A stretch of 64,000 bases of DNA from Calothrix sp. NIES-2098 (GCA_002368175.1 AP018172.1:4405001-4469000), one strand, 5' to 3'; counted from the first letter of the stretch, positions 35,331-44,539 are shown. Made by a program: numbers and translations. Notes: generated by a model not told the origin, from the letters alone.

Positions 35331-35510
35331 AATGAACCCTTCCTGTATAAGATTGTTGGGGCATTTGAAATTTTACAATAATTTACAATAATTAAATGAA
35401 TTACTTAAAAAACGCAACAAACTAGTTAAAAGTCCAGAGTCCAAAGTTAATAGTCTAAATTTAAATGACTGTTGACCCTTGACTATTGCCCCTTAACCCG
35501 ACCCTTGAAA

Positions 35511-35915
35511 ATGGCTGCTACTGATTCCCAAAACCAAAAAACCTTTTCTTATCCTCAAAGTACTGTAGAACGAGCTGAACGATCGCTAGTCTGTTCTCCC
35601 TTCAATCCAGCTTTGTTGACAGCGATGCATCACAAAAGTGTGCCATTGAGTGCGATCGCTCAGGATAATGGTATCAAGTATGGTTACACTCAACGTTCTT
35701 TATCAGAATTGGCTTGTGATAACGCCTTAGATTGGCTGATTCAAGTAGGTGTACTGCGGCGCGAAGTTGATGGCCAGGGAATTACTGATAGTTTTCGCCT
35801 CACACCCCTAGGTCAACAGTTAGCAGAAAAATACCAAAGTAAAAATTGGCGTCAGCCCTCATGGCGCGATCGCTTAGTAAATGCTATGACTCGTTGGTTA
35901 AGATTGCCTTTTTAG
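35511..35915 (+). CDS. Conserved cyanobacterial protein of unknown function, winged-helix-like
   Basis: 134 residues from ATG 35511 (the frame opens at TTG/ATG codons upstream, but that part lies in an STRR-like repeat). It contains ERAERSLVCSPFNPALLTAM, then a helix-turn-helix-like stretch (LSELACDNALDWLIQVGVLRREVDGQGITDSFRLTPLGQQ) that resembles a winged-helix DNA-binding domain, and a basic C-terminus (WRDRLVNAMTRWLRLPF). It may match the family that I know as Npun_F0494-like, but that is from memory. Confidence 0.7.
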   Translation: MAATDSQNQKTFSYPQSTVERAERSLVCSPFNPALLTAMHHKSVPLSAIAQDNGIKYGYTQRSLSELACDNALDWLIQVGVLRREVDGQGITDSFRLTPLGQQLAEKYQSKNWRQPSWRDRLVNAMTRWLRLPF

Positions 35916-36205
35916 GCTCTAAAACCAAGAAGTTAGGATGAGGAATTAAAAGGGAACAATATATACGCAAGCATCGACCCAATTTATAAGGCCTTTATAA
36001 TGAGCCTCTGACTGAGTTTGTCCGGTGATTGTACGGTTTAAATAGTATAAAGAAGTACTAAAGCATTTTCTGGGATTAGTAGCGGAATGCCTTGCTTTCA
36101 ATGCTTCTATCAGCTTCCTAATTTGTTAAATAATAACAAAAGGATTGCCAAATTACCGTTCACCCCTGAAATTCCACCCCTTGTATTGAAAAACTGATAG
36201 TCATT

Positions 36206-37681
36206 ATGAAATCAATTATGGTTGTGGGGACAACTTCCCACGCAGGGAAATCACTGATAACTACAGCTATTTGCCGCATTCTATCGCGGCGTGGCTGGCG
36301 AGTGGCTCCCTTTAAAGGTCAAAATATGGCTTTAAATGCTTATGTAACCGCTAGTGGTGGAGAAATTGGTTACGCCCAAGCAGTGCAAGCCTGGGCGGCG
36401 GGAGTTGTACCTTGGGTAGAAATGAATCCAATTTTATTGAAGCCCCAAGGAGATATGACCTCCCAAGTAATTCTTAAAGGCAGGCCTGTAGGTAAAGTCA
36501 GCGCGACAGACTACTACGAGCAATATTTTGAATTAGGTTGGCGAACAATTGAAGAATCGCTACAACATTTAGGTACAGAATTTGACTTGCTAGTTTGCGA
36601 AGGTGCTGGTAGTCCTGCGGAAATTAACCTCAAGCACCGCGATTTAACCAATATGCGGGTAGCAAAATATTTGAATGCACCTACTATACTCGTAGTTGAT
36701 ATTGACCGGGGTGGTGCATTTGCCCATATCATTGGCACCCTAGAGTTATTAGACCAGGAAGAACGGGATTTAATTAAAGGTATAGTAATTAACAAATTCC
36801 GCGGACAGCGCTCTATCTTAGAACCGGGAATCAAATGGTTAGAAGCGCGGACTGGTATCCCTGTAATCGGTGTGATACCTTACTTAGAACATCTGTTTCC
36901 GGCTGAAGATTCTCTCGACCTGTTAGAGAGAAAAACCCATAAAAGTCAAGCTGACCTTGATATTGCAGTCCTCCGCTTACCAAGAATTGCTAACTTTACT
37001 GACTTCGATCCTTTGGAATCAGAACCCACAGTATCAGTAAGATACTTAAGCCCTAAGCAAGAATTGGGTCATCCAGATGCAGTAATTATCCCAGGTACAA
37101 AGACAACGATTGCTGACTTGATTCTGCTACAAAAAAGCGGTATGGCAGAAGCGATACAACACTATGCTGCTTCTGGTGGTACAGTTTTAGGCATCTGCGG
37201 CGGCTACCAAATGCTAGGTCAGATGATCGCCGATCCAGAAGGGATAGAAGGACAAGCTGGTAGATATCAAGGGCTAAATTTATTACCAATCAGAACTGTA
37301 ATTACCGGACAAAAAATCGCTCGCCAGCGCCAAGTTAGTTCAAACTTCCCGCAAATGGGTTTACCAGTCTATGGGTTTGAAATCCATCAAGGGCGATCGC
37401 GTATCGAACAGCAAGCAGATAGCCAAGCCTTCCAACCTCTATTTGATGATGTTAATTTAGGTTTGGTGGATAGTTGTCAATCAGTTTGGGGTACTTATCT
37501 CCACGGAATCTTTGACAATGGCCCTTGGAGACGCGCTTGGTTAAATCGCCTGCGCCAACAACGGGGGTTAAAATCTCTACCTACGGGTGTTGCTAATTAT
37601 CGAGAACAGCGAGAGCATACTTTAGATTCTCTCGCCAGCGAAATTGAAAATCATTTAGACCTAACGCCCTTTTTATCCTAG
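36206..37681 (+). CDS. cobQ: Cobyric acid synthase
   Basis: Glutamine-dependent amidation of adenosylcobyrinic acid a,c-diamide at four carboxylates in cobalamin synthesis; cytosolic. The 491 residues start MKSIMVVGTTSHAGKSLITT (dethiobiotin-synthetase-like P-loop), with KGQNMALNAYVTASGGEIGYAQAVQA, VCEGAGSPAEINL, and a C-terminal class I glutamine amidotransferase domain with the nucleophile region GGTVLGICGGYQMLGQ and the catalytic His in GTYLHGIFDN. No cobalamin riboswitch box was seen in the 290 bases upstream. Confidence 0.96.
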   Translation: MKSIMVVGTTSHAGKSLITTAICRILSRRGWRVAPFKGQNMALNAYVTASGGEIGYAQAVQAWAAGVVPWVEMNPILLKPQGDMTSQVILKGRPVGKVSATDYYEQYFELGWRTIEESLQHLGTEFDLLVCEGAGSPAEINLKHRDLTNMRVAKYLNAPTILVVDIDRGGAFAHIIGTLELLDQEERDLIKGIVINKFRGQRSILEPGIKWLEARTGIPVIGVIPYLEHLFPAEDSLDLLERKTHKSQADLDIAVLRLPRIANFTDFDPLESEPTVSVRYLSPKQELGHPDAVIIPGTKTTIADLILLQKSGMAEAIQHYAASGGTVLGICGGYQMLGQMIADPEGIEGQAGRYQGLNLLPIRTVITGQKIARQRQVSSNFPQMGLPVYGFEIHQGRSRIEQQADSQAFQPLFDDVNLGLVDSCQSVWGTYLHGIFDNGPWRRAWLNRLRQQRGLKSLPTGVANYREQREHTLDSLASEIENHLDLTPFLS

Positions 37682-37696
37682 AGAGGTTCGTGTTTC

Positions 37697-37936
37697 ATGA
37701 GTGTTCGCGTCCAGTTTTTACCAGATGATGTCACAGTCAATGCAGAAGTCGGAGAAGCCCTGTTAGAGGTTGCAGATCGGGCGGGGATATTTATTCCCAC
37801 TGGCTGTCTGATGGGGACTTGTCATGCTTGCACTGTGGAATTAGAGGATGGAGATACTATCCGTGCTTGTATCACAGCCGTACCAGCAGGACGCGAACAA
37901 TTAACAATTAATCTATTTAGCGACCCAACTTGGTGA
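37697..37936 (+). CDS. Short 2Fe-2S ferredoxin
   Basis: 79 residues, 15 bases after cobQ, with GAGAGG as ribosome site. The plant-type cluster motif is Cys37-x4-Cys42-x2-Cys45 and Cys58 (GCLMGTCHACTVELEDGDTIRAC). It is shorter than photosynthetic ferredoxin PetF and lacks its N-terminal length. Co-transcription with cobQ suggests electron supply to corrin chemistry or another reductase; the partner is unknown. Confidence 0.9.
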   Translation: MSVRVQFLPDDVTVNAEVGEALLEVADRAGIFIPTGCLMGTCHACTVELEDGDTIRACITAVPAGREQLTINLFSDPTW

Positions 37937-37995
37937 TTGTTAGTGGTAGACATCGCCTCTCAAAGATTTCGATTCCACTTCTATACAACAACAAT

Positions 37996-39216
37996 TCAAT
38001 GTGCGGAAGTCCACACAATTTTTCCTGTTGGGTTTATATAAGCGAAATGATTGTCTAACTTCACCTTGGCTAGACCATTAGTAAAAAAAGAAAAATCATC
38101 AAACTGCGGCTTGATAATCATTTTTCCTGATGTGTTGATGTACCCCCACTTACCGCTTTTCTCCATTTTTATTGATGCCAATCCTTCCGAAAATTCAGTC
38201 GCATCATAAAATTGTGGTTCAATTAAAATTCGACCATTTTTATCAATAAATCCATACTTTTTATTAACTTCTACACGAGCGATTCCGTTAGAAAAAACAT
38301 AAATATTATCATACTTTGGCTCAAGTATTATCTGCCCAAATGTATTGATTATGCCAGCCTGGTTGTTAATCCATACAGTAGCTAAACATTCCGAAAAATG
38401 TGTAACACTATCATATTTAGTTGGGATAACTAACTGGCCTATTTTATTAATAAAACCCCATTTCTTTTTAGGGCGTTCTTCAAAGAATATTTCTCCAATC
38501 CATGAAAGAGAATCGTCTATATATACAGGTGCTAATCCATTTATAAACCACGTCCCTTCAAAGTTGAGATAGACTTCTTTTATATCTATGACGAATTGAC
38601 CATTGCGGTCAATAAAACCTCTTCTGTATTTGTCTTTGATTCTGACGCTGACTGCTGCTAGTCCCTCAGAAAAATTGTTAACTGCATATAACTCTGTTTG
38701 AGCGATCAACTTGCCGCTAAGGTCAATAAAGTGCCATTTTCCATTACTGCGAACAGCAGCTCGTCCTTCAAAAAATCGATCGACTTTTTCAAACTGAGGT
38801 TCAATAATAAAATTACCATTGGTGTCAACAAATCCCCATTTATTACCAATGTTAACAGCAGCCCTCTGCTCATAAAAATAATCAATCTTATCAAATTTTG
38901 GTTGAATAATAACTTTACCTTTAGGGTCAATTAATCCCCACTTGCCATTACTTCCTTTGAAGGCTGCTCTTTCTTCAACAAAATCCTGAGCATAATTAAA
39001 TTGTGGTTTAATTACAATTTCGCCATTTCTGTCAATAAAACCCCATTTATTATTCTCAATAATTAGAAATAGTGAAGGTTTCAAATGCTGCCAAAATGTT
39101 TGCTCTTTTCTAGATTTACAAGCTTGCTTTGAGGTTATATTTTTTGCTTGCGTGCAACTAAAAATCCCATTAAGAAATAATAACCAAATAAAAAATAACT
39201 GAAGATAAAATTTCAT
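37996..39216 (-). CDS. WG-repeat lipoprotein
   Basis: 406 residues. The N-terminus MKFYLQLFFIWLLFLNGIFS then Cys is a lipoprotein signal (IFSC lipobox), so it should be anchored in the outer or plasma membrane. The rest is about nine WG repeats of the form KWGFIDRNGEIVIKPQF, each about 45 residues and followed by FSEGLA or FEGRA segments. WG repeats are thought to be protein-interaction modules. ATG 39216 is chosen because it begins the signal; an upstream start would add 40 residues before it. The gene is AT-rich. Confidence 0.88.
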   Translation of the reverse strand: MKFYLQLFFIWLLFLNGIFSCTQAKNITSKQACKSRKEQTFWQHLKPSLFLIIENNKWGFIDRNGEIVIKPQFNYAQDFVEERAAFKGSNGKWGLIDPKGKVIIQPKFDKIDYFYEQRAAVNIGNKWGFVDTNGNFIIEPQFEKVDRFFEGRAAVRSNGKWHFIDLSGKLIAQTELYAVNNFSEGLAAVSVRIKDKYRRGFIDRNGQFVIDIKEVYLNFEGTWFINGLAPVYIDDSLSWIGEIFFEERPKKKWGFINKIGQLVIPTKYDSVTHFSECLATVWINNQAGIINTFGQIILEPKYDNIYVFSNGIARVEVNKKYGFIDKNGRILIEPQFYDATEFSEGLASIKMEKSGKWGYINTSGKMIIKPQFDDFSFFTNGLAKVKLDNHFAYINPTGKIVWTSAH

Positions 39217-39391
39217 ATCCACAATATATTTTATCTTCCTATAATTTAACACTGCTTCATTAAAATCTATTTTTAAAATTTTGCTCAAGTCGGAGAACCC
39301 ATCCAACACAATGTCCCACATTTTCGCGAAATCCAAAACATAAAATGGGATAAGATGTATATTTCACCAAAATGAAATTTGCTGTAATTTT

Positions 39392-40114
39392 TTATTTAAA
39401 AATATATGACTTTATTTCCTGCTCTATGGAATCGCTAATAATCTCTGTTCCCATTGCAGGTTTATCAAGATTTACTCTCATAAAATTTGTCTTGTCTCGT
39501 TCGGTAAATTTTTTGTCATTATCAGAGTCTTTAATAATTTTGAGAAACAAGGCGTTTTGACTGGGAACAATCACCCAATTAAGGATTTGGGTATTATTTG
39601 GGGTAACTTGTACAAGATTTTTCCCTGACAAATCAGATATATAGCCAACTATGGCATCTTCAAAGTTGATTTTTTTATCTGCATTGGTATCTTGTTCAAG
39701 GATTTTATATAACCACAATCTTGTAGGTGTTTTACCTACTAGTTTATTTTCTAAAAAATCGAAAGAGTTTATAATTGCTTTTTTATTTAATAAAAGATGA
39801 GTTGTCCCATCTTGCTTATGATAAAAAATAAAGTTATATAATTTGTCTACTCTACCAGAAGAACGTGAAAGACTATAATTACTGTCTTTATCTTGACTTT
39901 GTTCTGGCAGAGTAACTGGAATCATTAAATAATCTGATTGTGCTTTAATAATTAATTCGCCATAGCCGATATTTGGTTGAGGCTTTTGTTCTTCAGTGGC
40001 TTTGGCCTGTGTCTGCTCGATTCTTGTATTAGTATTTGGCTCGCAAGAAAAAGCAACTAGAGATATAAAAATAGCTGTAGTAATTTTCTTCCAAGAACAA
40101 TTAACAATCATCAA
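39392..40114 (-). CDS. Lipoprotein with two EF-hand-like motifs
   Basis: 240 residues. Signal with lipobox (ITTAIFISLVAFSC), then an extracytoplasmic domain. Two short acidic loops resemble calcium-binding EF-hand/dockerin loops: DTNADKKINFEDA (about 142-154) and DSDNDKKFTERDK (about 196-208), each D-x-(D/N)-x-(D/N)-K-K. Function unknown; calcium-dependent envelope protein is a guess. AT-rich like the neighbouring WG gene, from which it is separated by 175 bases. Confidence 0.75.
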   Translation of the reverse strand: MMIVNCSWKKITTAIFISLVAFSCEPNTNTRIEQTQAKATEEQKPQPNIGYGELIIKAQSDYLMIPVTLPEQSQDKDSNYSLSRSSGRVDKLYNFIFYHKQDGTTHLLLNKKAIINSFDFLENKLVGKTPTRLWLYKILEQDTNADKKINFEDAIVGYISDLSGKNLVQVTPNNTQILNWVIVPSQNALFLKIIKDSDNDKKFTERDKTNFMRVNLDKPAMGTEIISDSIEQEIKSYIFK

Positions 40115-40179
40115 AATCTTCCACCAAATATTTTGCTGTCTTATTGTATTCTGTAATGTAAAATTTATCGCTAAAAAAA

Positions 40180-40342
40180 CAAGCCCACAGATGTGGGCTT
40201 GCTAATTATATGTAAGGTGGGTGAAGTACCTTAACCTCAATGGCATAGGTTTCTTGGGCACACTAACTATTTTCCGTTAGTGTTTTCCTAGTCTTGCAAC
40301 TAGCTCCTCAAGCGTAAATTCCGGTACTCCTTACCGTACTGG
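40180..40342 (-). ncRNA. Putative structured small RNA with own promoter and terminator
   Basis: On the minus strand a perfect TATAAT (40349-40354) is followed by about 160 bases with several hairpins: CTAGT/ACTAG, CACTAAC/GTTAGTG, and a long-range pairing of GTAAGG-AGTACC near the 5' end with GGTACT...CCTTAC near the 3' end. The perfect stem CAAGCCCAC/GTGGGCTTG and a T7 tract end it. Closed long-range pairing recalls 6S-like RNA, but I cannot confirm that. A short ORF (MPLRLRYFTHLTYN) overlaps the 3' part. It could also be a leader of the lipoprotein gene that starts at 40114. Confidence 0.5.
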
Positions 40343-40390
40343 GTAACAATTATATCATCGCTTTTGAAAACCGCCACTATCAAACTCAAA

Positions 40391-40414
40391 AACCTGGTCA
40401 ATGGAGACCAGGTT
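40391..40414 (-). terminator. Terminator on the minus strand
   Basis: Arms AACCTGGTC (40391-40399) and GACCAGGTT (40406-40414) with a 6-base loop, followed on the minus strand by TTTTTGAG. It would end a transcript coming from 40420-40935, either the aldo/keto reductase read-through or the small Lys-rich ORF region. Confidence 0.6.
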
Positions 40415-40466
40415 CGCTCAAATTCACAGTTTTCAAATCGTTAAACTTGTTAAGTGATTACAAAAA

Positions 40467-40625
40467 TCAACTACTAGGGTGGACTTTACGGTTAGCAACT
40501 TCAGCATTTTTTGTTTTTCCGCTTTGGGATTTGGCTTTGCCTTTTTTTTAAAAAGCTTTATTTGCCACTTCACTATTTAAGATGCTGAAACTTGCTTGGG
40601 CTGATGACGGAAGACACCTGGTCAT
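40467..40625 (-). pseudogene. Possible small Lys-rich gene interrupted by a TAA codon
   Basis: From ATG 40625 (AAAGGGCAC upstream) the frame reads MTRCLPSSAQ...SEVANKAF, then TAA at 40548-40550, then in the same frame KKGKAKSQSGKTKNAEVANR and KVHPSS before TGA. The two halves share the SEVAN/AEVAN motif and the stop lies in an A8 run, as if AAA became TAA. A shifted frame gives another 46-codon Lys-rich ORF, so chance is possible. Confidence 0.3.
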
Positions 40626-40935
40626 GTGCCCTTTGGTTTGGTTGTGCTTTATCTGGTGTCCTATAAATACAATCTAGCACTGGGATAATTAACCGCAACT
40701 CTTTGTTTACCAAAGTTGATGTTTTGTTTAATTCTGCAATACAGTTTGAAACTTTTACACATAGGCTTGCTAATTTAATGGTGCGGGCTAGGATGCGATC
40801 GCCAAAACCTTAAATTAGAAAAAAACCCGCCCATAGCCATAAAGCTAGCCAAACTGATTTAAATCTTTCTTCTAAGTAAAAAGTCAAGAGTTACTTTGGA
40901 CTCTTGACTTTTGACTATTTCAAGCAAAAATTAGC

Positions 40936-41922
40936 TTACCATTCCCACATCACAGCACTTTCATCTAGGCGATCGGTGACAATTCGCCCAATAGCATCAA
41001 TTTCTGCAAGTTCAGCGTCAGAAAGTTTCACTTCAGCAGCTAATGCATTATCTTTTGCTTGTTGGGGATAACGCGCACCTGCGATCGCATTTGTTTGAGG
41101 CTGCGCAATTAACCAGGCTAGCGCTAACTGAGCCAGGGTGGCATTATGTTTCTCAGCAATAGGGCGCAGTTTATCTAAAGCTTGTTGGGCGCGTTCAAAG
41201 TTTTCACCTTGAAACAGCTTATTTGAAGCACGATTATCTGCTGGGTCAAATTTAGTTCCGCGAGCAAATTTACCTGTTAATAATCCCTGTGCTAAAGATG
41301 AATACGCCAGAATAGAAATCTGATTCTCGCTACAATAAGGCCTTAAATCTTTTTCTATCTGTCGCCAAAACAAAGAATAAGGCGGTTGTAAACTATCAAT
41401 TCGTCCATACTTGGATGCTTCTGCTAATTGTTCGCGAGAAAAATTAGAAACACCAATAGCGCGAATTTTACCTTGCTCTTTTAGCGAGTTGAGAGCATTC
41501 ATTGTTTCTTCAATGGGGACAATTTCACTATTAAAAGCACCAGATGGCCAATGAATTTGGTAGAGGTCGATATAGTCGGTTTTGAGGTTTTTTAAAGAAC
41601 GTTCGCAAGCCTCTATTACTTGCTGATATTTGAGATGATTGGCAAAAACTTTGGTAGCATACTGCACGCGATGTCTACCGACAAGCCGCGCCGCGTCTAC
41701 GCGCACATCAGATAAAGCTTCAGCTACAATTCTCTCAGAATGTCCATCCCCGTAGACTTCGGCGGTATCAATAGTAGTAATCCCAGCTTCAAATGCGGCG
41801 CGAATTGTTTGAATTGAGTCGCTATCCTCAATTCCTACCCACATTTTTTTACCAGCTTGCCAGGTTCCCATTAAGATAGGCGTAATTTCTACATCTGATT
41901 TTCCTAGTGTTCGCTTTTCCAT
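40936..41922 (-). CDS. Aldo/keto reductase
   Basis: NADPH-dependent reduction of an unknown carbonyl substrate; cytosolic. The 328 residues have the TIM-barrel AKR motifs: TIDTAEVYGDGHSE with the catalytic Asp and Tyr (about 50-63), the Lys in YATKVFANH, the His in LYQIHWPSG, GVSNFSREQL and the NADPH-binding AIAGARYPQQAKDN. It is closest in form to the general-stress-type aldehyde reductases. It stands alone; its transcript may reach the 40391 terminator. Confidence 0.93.
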   Translation of the reverse strand: MEKRTLGKSDVEITPILMGTWQAGKKMWVGIEDSDSIQTIRAAFEAGITTIDTAEVYGDGHSERIVAEALSDVRVDAARLVGRHRVQYATKVFANHLKYQQVIEACERSLKNLKTDYIDLYQIHWPSGAFNSEIVPIEETMNALNSLKEQGKIRAIGVSNFSREQLAEASKYGRIDSLQPPYSLFWRQIEKDLRPYCSENQISILAYSSLAQGLLTGKFARGTKFDPADNRASNKLFQGENFERAQQALDKLRPIAEKHNATLAQLALAWLIAQPQTNAIAGARYPQQAKDNALAAEVKLSDAELAEIDAIGRIVTDRLDESAVMWEW

Positions 41923-42035
41923 AATTAGGCAATATGCAACTTAATATTCCGTAATATGAAAGTAGCAAAAAATGCTCATAAAAAACTCCACCTCCAAGCG
42001 GATGAAGTTTTTGAGCATGAGGATTATTCTTAAGA

Positions 42036-43595
42036 TTAGGAACGTTTCACAGGATTCATCCAAGCTTCCAAACGACTAAAGGCTTGAGAAGAAAGTAAGG
42101 TTAAGCATAAGTAAACCACAGCAACAGCAGAATAAATTTCAAAGGCGCGATAGTTATCTGCAACAATCAATTGTCCTTTGCGAAATAATTCTTCAAAACC
42201 AATTACTGCAACTAAACTTGTATCTTTTAACAAGCTGATAAACTCATTACCCAAAGGCGGAATCATCCGCCGAAAAGCTTGGGGGAAAATTACATAGCGC
42301 ATGGTTTGTACAGAACTTAAACCTAGCGATTGTGATGCTTCTGCTTGTCCTGGTTCAATTGATTGAATTCCTGCACGGACAATTTCGGCAATGTAGGCGG
42401 CGCTATTCAAACTTAAAGCAACTACTCCAGCAACTAGGCGATCGAAGGAGAAAGTAAAACCCAGTTCTTGCGCGATCGCAGGTATGCCAAAATAAATCAT
42501 AAAAATCTGCACTAGTAAAGGTGTGCCGCGGAAAAAATCCACATAAGCCCGCGCTATCCAACGCACAGATGCAATCCGGGAAAGACGGATAATCCCAATT
42601 AGGGAACCACCAACTAAACCCAGTACTACAGAAAGTACTGTTAGTTGCAGTGTGACTAATACTCCTTGTAAGAGTGTGGGTAAAGACCGCCAAATTACGC
42701 CCAATGAAGCAAATAAGCCAGTTACACCGCCAGCTTGGTTTGCAAAAGGTGATGTAGCTGGTAAGCTTGGGGGGTCGGCTTTAAACCATTTGCGATAAAT
42801 TTGGGTGTAAGTGCCATTTTTGAGAATTTTATCAATACCATCGTTGATTAATGCTAAGTTAGCTGAGTTTTTCGGTGTGGCAATGCCGTAATATTCTTCT
42901 GTTAGCAATTGCTCTACGACTTTCAGCCCTTTGAGATTGCCAGTATTAATTGCATATAAAGTAACAGGAGCATCGTTAATTACGGCATCCACATTTCTAT
43001 TAGCTAATTCTTGCAGTGCTAAAGGTGCAGAATCGAAACTGCGAATTTTCGCCCCCGGAATATCCTGTGCTTTCTTGGCTCCCGTTGTACCAATTTGTAC
43101 AGCAATTTTTTTATTTTTCAGACTATCAAAGTTAGTAATATCTTGGTTATCGCTGCGAATTGCGATCGCCAACCCGGCTTTAAAATAAGGGCGAGAAAAA
43201 GAAACAGTCTTAGCTCTCTCCTCGGTAATCGTAATCGAACTAATTGCCGCATCTACCGTTTTGGCTTGCAAGGCCGGGATAATGCCATCAAAAGGCACAC
43301 TTTGAAACTCTATTTTAAAGTTAGCTGCCTGTGCGATCGCATTCATCAAATCAAGAGAAAAACCTTGCGGCTTACCATCAGTTCCCAGAAACTCAAAAGG
43401 TGGAAATGCTGGTTCATTTGCAACCCGCAGAGTTTTTCCCGCACTGGAGTTTACACTACAGCCAGTTAGTAATAACAAGCTCAAACAACCCAGCAGACAC
43501 CAGCGTAGCCATCGTTTGTGGAGAAGAGGCTTTTTATCGCCAAACAAAACAGGAGTAGACTTTTGAGAGACTGATTGGTAATTAAGTAGATTCAC
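42036..43595 (-). CDS. Fused polar amino acid ABC binding protein-permease
   Basis: 519 residues joining two transporter parts in one chain. A lipoprotein signal (LLGCLSLLLLTGC) leads to a type-3 solute-binding domain (about 52-280: RVANEPAFPPFEFLGTDGKP, GFSLDLMNAIA, INDAPVTLYAI). A HisM/GlnP-type permease follows (about 300-515; LLQGVLVTLQLTVLSVVLGL, RGTPLLVQIFMIYFG, EASQSLGLSSVQTMRYVIFPQAFRRMIPPL). Fused forms are known for GlnPQ-type glutamine/glutamate systems. No ATPase gene is adjacent. I chose GTG 43595 because upstream DNA is a GAGTGTGGG repeat. Confidence 0.88.
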   Translation of the reverse strand: MNLLNYQSVSQKSTPVLFGDKKPLLHKRWLRWCLLGCLSLLLLTGCSVNSSAGKTLRVANEPAFPPFEFLGTDGKPQGFSLDLMNAIAQAANFKIEFQSVPFDGIIPALQAKTVDAAISSITITEERAKTVSFSRPYFKAGLAIAIRSDNQDITNFDSLKNKKIAVQIGTTGAKKAQDIPGAKIRSFDSAPLALQELANRNVDAVINDAPVTLYAINTGNLKGLKVVEQLLTEEYYGIATPKNSANLALINDGIDKILKNGTYTQIYRKWFKADPPSLPATSPFANQAGGVTGLFASLGVIWRSLPTLLQGVLVTLQLTVLSVVLGLVGGSLIGIIRLSRIASVRWIARAYVDFFRGTPLLVQIFMIYFGIPAIAQELGFTFSFDRLVAGVVALSLNSAAYIAEIVRAGIQSIEPGQAEASQSLGLSSVQTMRYVIFPQAFRRMIPPLGNEFISLLKDTSLVAVIGFEELFRKGQLIVADNYRAFEIYSAVAVVYLCLTLLSSQAFSRLEAWMNPVKRS

Positions 43596-43642
43596 GATCG
43601 CATTATTTAAATAATTTTCCTTAATTTGCCATAGGTTCCAGA

Positions 43643-43699
43643 GAGTGTGGGGAGGGTGGGGAGTGTGGGGAGAAAAAACTAATGACAAATGACAAATGA
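43643..43699. repeat. Intergenic tandem repeats (9-bp and 7-bp units)
   Basis: Three 9-bp units GAGTGTGGG/GAGGGTGGG/GAGTGTGGG at 43643-43669, then three AATGACA-type heptamers (about 43679-43699). The same 9-bp unit occurs at about 49835-49852 and 59001-59030. Confidence 0.7.
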
Positions 43700-44539
43700 C
43701 TACCGTCGCTTTTTCCCACGCTGCCAACTTTGGCTGTTTGCTTGTTTGGTAAATTCACCTTGGGGAAATAATCGCTGTTCTAATTCTTCATAGCTACCTT
43801 CAAAATCACAATGTCCGTAAAGGGGACATTTCTGACAATAAACGCCTTTGGTGTAACGTTCTAAGTTTTCGCGGTTGAAATAATAGGGTTTATGACTAAA
43901 GGTGCTAGCAACCCACTGCCATGACATATTATTACTAGCTGGATCGCCATCTAAAAGATGTTGGAGAAACCATTTAGCTCCCGCTTGCCAGCGAATTCGC
44001 CGCCAATGGACGATATAAGCTGCTAACCACATCCGTGCATGATTGTGTAGATAGCCAATTTTTCGTAAGTCGTGGCTAAAATTATCGATGCAAACTCGTC
44101 CTGTATTTCCTTCGCGGATGTCATTTGGTAAATCAGGTGCGTAATTTTGCGCTATATAACCAGTTTTGTATGCTTCTTGGTCTTGCCAAATCCCATCACC
44201 TAGCTTGGCATATAATCGCTGCCAATAGTCACGCCAGCCCAATTCGTTAATTAGCTTAGTAGCATCTTCTGGGTGTTGTACTTGTTGCAGTACATAATCC
44301 CGAATTTCTCGCAAACTCAGAACTCCATAACGAATATAAGGTGAAAGCTTAGTTACTGCTCCTGTGAAAAAATTACGTGTTTTTCCGTATGTTACTGGAT
44401 CTACTTTTTTTAGTGCTTGTTCCGCAGCTTGGCGTCCTCCGACTATTTCGCTAATATCGCGATCGCGTTCTGCCGCAGCTGGAAATTCTTGGCGGAGATA
44501 GTTGATTAACTCATCACGATTAGCAAATTCACGTTGCAT
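43700..44539 (-). CDS. Stand-alone photolyase/cryptochrome FAD-binding domain with Cys cluster
   Basis: 279 residues homologous to the C-terminal helical FAD domain of DNA photolyases (TGAVTKLSPYIRYGVLSLREIR, ELGWRDYWQRLY, DNFSHDLRKIGYLHNHARMW, LQHLLDGDPASNNMSWQWVA, KPYYFNRENLERY). The N-terminal antenna domain (about 200 residues) is absent, and the gene starts normally at ATG 44539. The C-terminus carries CQKCPLYGHCDFEG, a cysteine cluster not present in classical CPD photolyases. It may be a flavoprotein of another role. An 840-base intact frame argues against decay. Confidence 0.85.
   Translation of the reverse strand: MQREFANRDELINYLRQEFPAAAERDRDISEIVGGRQAAEQALKKVDPVTYGKTRNFFTGAVTKLSPYIRYGVLSLREIRDYVLQQVQHPEDATKLINELGWRDYWQRLYAKLGDGIWQDQEAYKTGYIAQNYAPDLPNDIREGNTGRVCIDNFSHDLRKIGYLHNHARMWLAAYIVHWRRIRWQAGAKWFLQHLLDGDPASNNMSWQWVASTFSHKPYYFNRENLERYTKGVYCQKCPLYGHCDFEGSYEELEQRLFPQGEFTKQANSQSWQRGKKRR

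Noticed and set aside
35916..36205. Cobalamin riboswitch before cobQ
   Set aside because: The B12 box and surrounding conserved elements were not found by eye.
43596..43727. N-terminal extension of the fused ABC transporter
   Set aside because: It would translate the GAGTGTGGG and AATGACA repeats and overlap the photolyase-like gene; no family member has it.
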